In this document: positions 60,168 to 64,000 of the stretch, piece after piece
How positions within the stretch are numbered: the first letter of the stretch is position 1
Layout of the letters: every line of letters starts with the position of its first letter
NCBI GenBank assembly: GCA_021404685.1
Contig: QWHC01000001.1
Location: forward strand, 124,001-188,000
Direction of reading: 5' to 3'
Source of the DNA: Chloroflexi bacterium CFX4
GTDB taxonomy: Bacteria; Chloroflexota; Anaerolineae; Aggregatilineales; UBA2796
Length of the DNA: 64,000 nucleotides
The notes under the pieces: generated by a model
What the model saw: the letters and a program-made list of their open reading frames with translations, nothing else
Databases searched by the model: none
Told to the model about the DNA's origin: nothing
Program-made: the position numbers and the translations under genes

Positions 60168-60176
60168 CGCAGCGGC

Positions 60177-60710
60177 TTACTGCTCAACTTCTTCGATGGT
60201 GGCGAATTCAGCAGCTTGGGCAGCAGCGGCGCGCTCTGCTTCGCGGGCAGCCAGGAACGCCTGCACTTCTTCCTCACGCACGACGATCACCTGCACCACA
60301 GGCGAAATTTCGCCCATGCGGATCGGCACTTCGTAGCGCCCTAGCTCACGGATTGGACGCTCACTGATGCGGCGGCGGTTAATATCTACGCCGGTCTGCT
60401 TCAGGATGGCATCTTTGATCATTTGGCTGGTGATCGAGCCGTAGAGCTTATTGTTGCTGCCTGCCTTCATGCCAAAGACGATCTCGGTGCCGTCAATCTT
60501 GGCAGAAGCCTCGCGGATGCGTTCGTTGATCTCGCTGCGGTTTGCCGCCGCCTGTGTGCGGAGCGATTCCATCTTGGCGAGGTTTGCCTTGGTGGCAGGG
60601 ATCGCCATTTTGCGCGGGATCAGCCAGTTGCGGGCGAAGCCATCGGCAACGTCCACCACATCACCCGCCACGCCGTGCTTATAGATATACTCTGTGAGAA
60701 TAACCTTCAT
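60177..60710 (-). CDS. rplI: Ribosomal protein L9
   Basis: A 177-residue L9. The N-terminal signature MKVILTEYIYKHGVAGDVVDV, the GFARNWLIPRKMAIPAT motif and the long connecting helix are present. The C-terminus carries an extra Ala/Glu-rich stretch (about 25 residues) not seen in the usual ~150-residue protein. GGAAGG precedes the ATG. The normal neighbours rpsF, ssb, rpsR and dnaB are absent. Confidence 0.95.
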   Translation of the reverse strand: MKVILTEYIYKHGVAGDVVDVADGFARNWLIPRKMAIPATKANLAKMESLRTQAAANRSEINERIREASAKIDGTEIVFGMKAGSNNKLYGSITSQMIKDAILKQTGVDINRRRISERPIRELGRYEVPIRMGEISPVVQVIVVREEEVQAFLAAREAERAAAAQAAEFATIEEVEQ

Positions 60711-60920
60711 GGGTGCCTTCCAAACGCGGGCGCGCTGTCCTGATGACGTGCGAACGCGCTGCATTGACAAACAAGATTAGCTTTCTACAATAATACAGAA
60801 GGTTGGACAAGTCTTCAAGAGTGAACTGCCTTGCCGAATCGCACACGCGCACGTTTTTGAAGGCATGGCGTGATGCGCTGCCGTCTATCATCCTGAACAA
60901 AACAGCCTACGGGAAAAAGT

Positions 60921-62114
60921 ATGCCCACAACCACTAACCCACTGCGGCGCGCCCTAAAGCGCCTTCCTGTAGCAATCTTTGGCATTCTGTTCGCCTTCCT
61001 CGTGCTGGAGATCGCCATCCGCCTGCTGTATGGCGCGCTGCCAAATGGGTTGCAAATCGCGCTGCGCTTTGTGCATCTGACGCCCTTCACAGAGGTGCGC
61101 CTTGCGCCGCTGCCGCTCTGGCAGGAGGACGCCACCTACCAAATGATCGTGGCACCCGATGTGCGGAATGTGGAGCAGGTGGGCAGCCTGAGCGTGCGCT
61201 TTCGCGTGGATAGCTATGCGTGGTGGGGTGGGCGCGTTGGCTTCCGCACGCCGCCGCCCGAAAACGGCGCCATAGCGGCTGCCGCGCTAGGCGATTCGCA
61301 CACCTTCTGCTTCACGGATGCCGATCAATGCTGGGTAACGCTGCTCTCGGCGCGCATGGGCGTGAGCATCGCCAACTTAGGGCAACCTGTCACAGGCGCT
61401 CGCAGCCACGCCCGCCGCTATTTCGACTTTGTCGCCAAGCCCGAACTTGGGCTGACGCAGCCTAAGCTGGTCTTGTGGCAGTTTTTCGGTAACGACTACA
61501 ACGATGACTACGGCTTGGCGCTGCTGGACGGCACCGCACAAACGCCGCCGCGCGTTCCGACTGCCACGCCCGACGACTCGCCGTTGGCGGCATGGCTGCG
61601 CCAATATTCGGCAACTTTTGCCCTTCTGGAAGCGCTTGGGCGCGCCAACGATCCGCAGAACACGCTCTTTGTTGATCCTTACCGCGTCATCGCTGGGCAG
61701 ATTGACATTGCGTTTGGGCGTCCCTACCTGCGCGAGGCGTTCAATATGGCAGAGGCGCGCAACCTTGAAGGCGAACAGCTTTCGCAAGCTGCCATCAAAG
61801 GTACCCAGCAATTGGTAGAGGCAAACGGTGGGCGCTTTGTGGTGATCCTTGTGCCGACCAAAGAAGAAACCTACCGCCACCTGACCGCGCCCTATCTAGG
61901 TGATGAATACCTTGAGCAGTTGGCAGCGCCACGCCTGCGCTTGTTGGCATTCTGCGCGGCAGAAAATATCACTTGCTTCGACCTCACCGCAGGCTTGACG
62001 GCGCGTGCGTTGCAAGGGCAGCAGCTTTTCTTCCGCGATGATATTCACCTGAATGCGGAAGGCAACCGCGCCCTTGCCGAGCTTGTGGGCGACTTTTTGG
62101 CGCGCAATCCATAA
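60921..62114 (+). CDS. Membrane-anchored SGNH/GDSL-hydrolase-like protein
   Basis: A 397-residue third paralogue of the proteins at 6591 and 7784. The transmembrane helix is at about 15-34; the nucleophile block is LGDSHTFCF (Ser about residue 125), followed by the C-x6-C-W-V pair; block III is FFGNDYNDDYG and the C-terminal block DDIHLNAEGNRAL. It is closest in length to the 6591 copy. It stands alone, divergent from rplI, with no MBOAT neighbour. Esterase or O-acyltransferase activity is inferred from the fold. Confidence 0.75.
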   Translation: MPTTTNPLRRALKRLPVAIFGILFAFLVLEIAIRLLYGALPNGLQIALRFVHLTPFTEVRLAPLPLWQEDATYQMIVAPDVRNVEQVGSLSVRFRVDSYAWWGGRVGFRTPPPENGAIAAAALGDSHTFCFTDADQCWVTLLSARMGVSIANLGQPVTGARSHARRYFDFVAKPELGLTQPKLVLWQFFGNDYNDDYGLALLDGTAQTPPRVPTATPDDSPLAAWLRQYSATFALLEALGRANDPQNTLFVDPYRVIAGQIDIAFGRPYLREAFNMAEARNLEGEQLSQAAIKGTQQLVEANGGRFVVILVPTKEETYRHLTAPYLGDEYLEQLAAPRLRLLAFCAAENITCFDLTAGLTARALQGQQLFFRDDIHLNAEGNRALAELVGDFLARNP

Positions 62115-62129
62115 AGCGCCTCACCATGC

Positions 62130-63797
62130 CTAAGCCTCGGCAGCCGTCGGCAGATAGATGGTGAAGGTGGTTTGGTTGGGCACGCTCTCCACATGAATCT
62201 GCCCGCCGTGCGCCTCGATAATGCTATGGCTGATCGCCAGCCCTAGCCCCGTGCCGCCTAGCTTGGTGGTGAAAAACGGATCGAAGATATGCACGATCAG
62301 ATCAGGCGGAATGCCAACGCCGCTATCGCGCACCAAAAGTTCAAGGCAAGGCACGTCTTCGCACTGGCGGTCGGCAGTGGCGATCAACAGCGTGCCGCCG
62401 TTCGGCATGGCATCCATGGCATTCACGACAAGGTTCAACAGCACTTGCCTGATCTGATCAGCGTTGCCGTGCGCTGGCTGCTGTGCTTCAAGGCGCAGCG
62501 TAACACGCACGCGGGCATGTTCAAGCTGCTTGCCCGCCAGCACCATCACCTCATGGATCAGATCGTTCAGGGGCAGCGGTGTGAAAGCAGTTTGGGCAGG
62601 GCGCGCAAAATCGAGCAGGCGGCTGACAATACGCTTGATGCGCTGCACGTCATGCGTGGCAAATTCGATCAGCTCACGGTCAATCGGGCGCGTCTGATCA
62701 ATATCCTCAAGGGTCAGCTCAAGGTTGGTGAGCAAAGGTTGCAATGGGTTGTTGATCTCGTGGGCAATGCCGGCTGCCAGCGTGCCAAGCGCGGCAAGTT
62801 TATCGGCGCGCAAGAGCTGCTGCTGCACCTTTTGGAGTGCCTCTGTGCGCGTTTGCACCATCGCCTCTAGGTTGTGGGCATAGGCTTGCAAGTCGCTATA
62901 GAGCTGTGCGTTGCGGATGGCAAGCGAGGCTTGCGCGGAAACTGCCTCTAGCAGGCGCAGATCGTATTTGGAGAACTGGTTTGTCTGCTGGCTGGCAACT
63001 GCTAAAGCGCCGAAGACGCGCCCCTGATAGGCAAGCGAGACCGCAATGCCCGACCGAATCTGATCAGCAGTGAAAGCAGTGCTTAGCTCAGGCTCAAGCG
63101 TCTGGGCATCCTCTATGAGGACAGGCTGCCCATATTCCACAATGTAGCGCGGCAGCCACACCACCAAAAGCGGCAGCAGACGCTCAAGGCTGTTGCCGCG
63201 CACCAGCCAAAAATTAGGCGTGTTGGTATCATCCAGCAGCAAGAGGATTGCCGATGAGCCTTTCAGATGATCGAGCAAGGCGTCCAGCAGGTATTCAGCC
63301 AGTTCGGGCAGCGCCAAAGCACGCACCAACTGCGCGCCAATGCGGGAGAGAATGCCAAGCTGTGCGTTGCGCCGCTGCAAAGTGTCCTCAAGGCGGCGCG
63401 CTTTGATCTTGCTGCGGGCGCGGGCGATCAACTCGCTGGAGTTGAAGGGCTTCAGGATGTAATCATCAGCGCCCAAGCCAAAGCCGTGCGCCACATCTAT
63501 CGAATCGCGGGCGGCTGCCGTCACCACGATGATTGGAATGCGCTCAGTCAAGGAATCCTCACGCAGCAGGCGCACTGCCTCAAAGCCATCCATAACGGGC
63601 ATCTGAATATCCATTAGCACAAGGTCGGGCAGCAGGCTGCGTGCTTTTTGGACGGCGCTCTCGCCGTCTTCGGCTTCTTCCACGCGGAACGCCTCGCGCT
63701 CTAAAATGCGGCGCAAGAGCATACGGGCTTGTGGGTTATCATCGGTGATCAGAACAAGGGGTGGCAGTTTGCCATCAGATGAGTCCGAGTCGATCAT
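62130..63797 (-). CDS. Receiver-GAF-histidine kinase hybrid
   Basis: A 555-residue protein. Receiver (about 10-130) with VLITDDNPQARMLLRRIL, LVLMDIQMPVMDGFEAV and ILKPFNSSEL; a GAF domain (about 150-310); a coiled stretch; HisKA with AAGIAHEINNPLQPLLTNL; and an HATPase with NLVVNAMDAMPNGGT, DSGVGIPPD and GTGLGLAISHSII. The kinase core resembles NtrB-type sensors. No output regulator is adjacent; it converges with the SGNH gene. Confidence 0.9.
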   Translation of the reverse strand: MIDSDSSDGKLPPLVLITDDNPQARMLLRRILEREAFRVEEAEDGESAVQKARSLLPDLVLMDIQMPVMDGFEAVRLLREDSLTERIPIIVVTAAARDSIDVAHGFGLGADDYILKPFNSSELIARARSKIKARRLEDTLQRRNAQLGILSRIGAQLVRALALPELAEYLLDALLDHLKGSSAILLLLDDTNTPNFWLVRGNSLERLLPLLVVWLPRYIVEYGQPVLIEDAQTLEPELSTAFTADQIRSGIAVSLAYQGRVFGALAVASQQTNQFSKYDLRLLEAVSAQASLAIRNAQLYSDLQAYAHNLEAMVQTRTEALQKVQQQLLRADKLAALGTLAAGIAHEINNPLQPLLTNLELTLEDIDQTRPIDRELIEFATHDVQRIKRIVSRLLDFARPAQTAFTPLPLNDLIHEVMVLAGKQLEHARVRVTLRLEAQQPAHGNADQIRQVLLNLVVNAMDAMPNGGTLLIATADRQCEDVPCLELLVRDSGVGIPPDLIVHIFDPFFTTKLGGTGLGLAISHSIIEAHGGQIHVESVPNQTTFTIYLPTAAEA

Positions 63798-63932
63798 GGG
63801 CAGTTTTCCTATATCTCGCTAGGCGGATAGGGTAGCTAAATTGTAGCGCGCTTTGCTGCTTTTGTGTGTTTGGCGCGTGCTGTGGTAGAATCGCGCTAGT
63901 GAGGAAGTGTGTAGTAAGGGCTGGAGGCAAAA

Positions 63933-64000
63933 GTGGCTATAACGCAAGATGCCAACAGAGTGGAAGATGACTCCGAGAGCGATCTGACGCTTGATTCGGT
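63933..64000 (+). CDS. Start of a gene cut by the window end
   Basis: A GTG with GGAGG 6 nt upstream and TAGAAT (63886-63891) as a possible -10. The visible 22 codons are acidic and unrecognised (MAITQDANRVEDDSESDLTL). Confidence 0.55.
   Translation, partial: MAITQDANRVEDDSESDLTLDS

Noticed and set aside
1-64000. Prophage, insertion sequence, CRISPR or tRNA genes
   Set aside because: No transposase, integrase, phage structural gene, direct-repeat array or tRNA pattern was found.

Overview
The window reads as a gene-dense chromosomal segment of a non-photosynthetic-looking member of the Chloroflexota (Anaerolineae or a close relative). This is an inference from content: exported proteins with T/P-rich linkers, many TPR, FHA, GAF and receiver proteins, a GbsR/DtxR/Fur regulator set, a group 3b [NiFe]-hydrogenase, and FtsK and RodZ of the kind seen in that phylum. 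GC is fairly high. I saw no rRNA, tRNA, CRISPR array, insertion sequence or phage gene.

Layout. 1-4.8 kb: a minus-strand operon of three membrane-anchored TPR paralogues ending in a truncated family 5 solute-binding protein, with a good promoter at 4755-4783. 4.8-9.5 kb: two divergent SUMF1-fold genes (one apparently damaged), two membrane-anchored SGNH-hydrolase-like proteins and a TSUP permease. 9.5-13.1 kb: MFS transporter, alpha/beta hydrolase, and ccmC with a tiny ccmD-like gene. 13.1-16.9 kb: a receiver/GGDEF-like regulator, gatC, then a sulfur-linked operon (Cys-rich leader peptide, attenuator, DUF4395, thioredoxin, aspartokinase). 17-19.6 kb: a membrane-anchored NACHT NTPase with HEAT-like repeats. 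19.9-25.7 kb: a hydrogenase operon (beta, gamma, delta, alpha), its maturation protease, a receiver and a histidine kinase, all overlapping or nearly so, with a CRP-type site upstream. 26-35.6 kb: receiver protein, beta-propeller protein, argJ, GbsR regulator, methyltransferase, class IV aminotransferase, NAGPA-domain lipoprotein and a very large VWA protein. 35.8-38.4 kb: a 39-residue DltX-like microprotein, an MBOAT acyltransferase and an NAD-binding epimerase-like protein. 38.5-42.4 kb: DUF1801, VOC, AraC, an SDR remnant, a ParB-like protein with a partner, and an HNH nuclease. 42.5-49 kb: guaA, xpt, ftsK and two FHA proteins. 49.3-54 kb: GT4 glycosyltransferase, polyprenyl-phosphate sugar transferase, a sensor hybrid and PspA. 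54-64 kb: Fur and DtxR regulators, glycerate kinase, a NarX/NarL-type pair, RodZ-like protein, L9, a third SGNH protein, another hybrid kinase and the start of one more gene.

Two small-gene systems stand out. (1) At 14464-14672 a strong promoter sits 7 nt before the ATG of a 26-codon ORF with three Cys codons in five. It is followed by a mutually exclusive antiterminator/terminator pair and then DUF4395, thioredoxin and aspartokinase: a textbook-looking cysteine attenuator starting from a predicted leaderless leader peptide. (2) At 35791-37354 a 39-residue single-pass protein ending in W-I-Y-Q-G-F lies 4 nt before an MBOAT gene, matching the F-x-Y-x-x-F end of DltX, the small partner of the MBOAT protein DltB. 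With three SGNH proteins elsewhere in the window, this suggests an envelope-acylation system.

Other points worth following up are a 7-1-7 Fur-family box before dtxR-fur, a perfect CRP-type palindrome before the hydrogenase genes, and a possible SerK/SbnI-like ParB protein.
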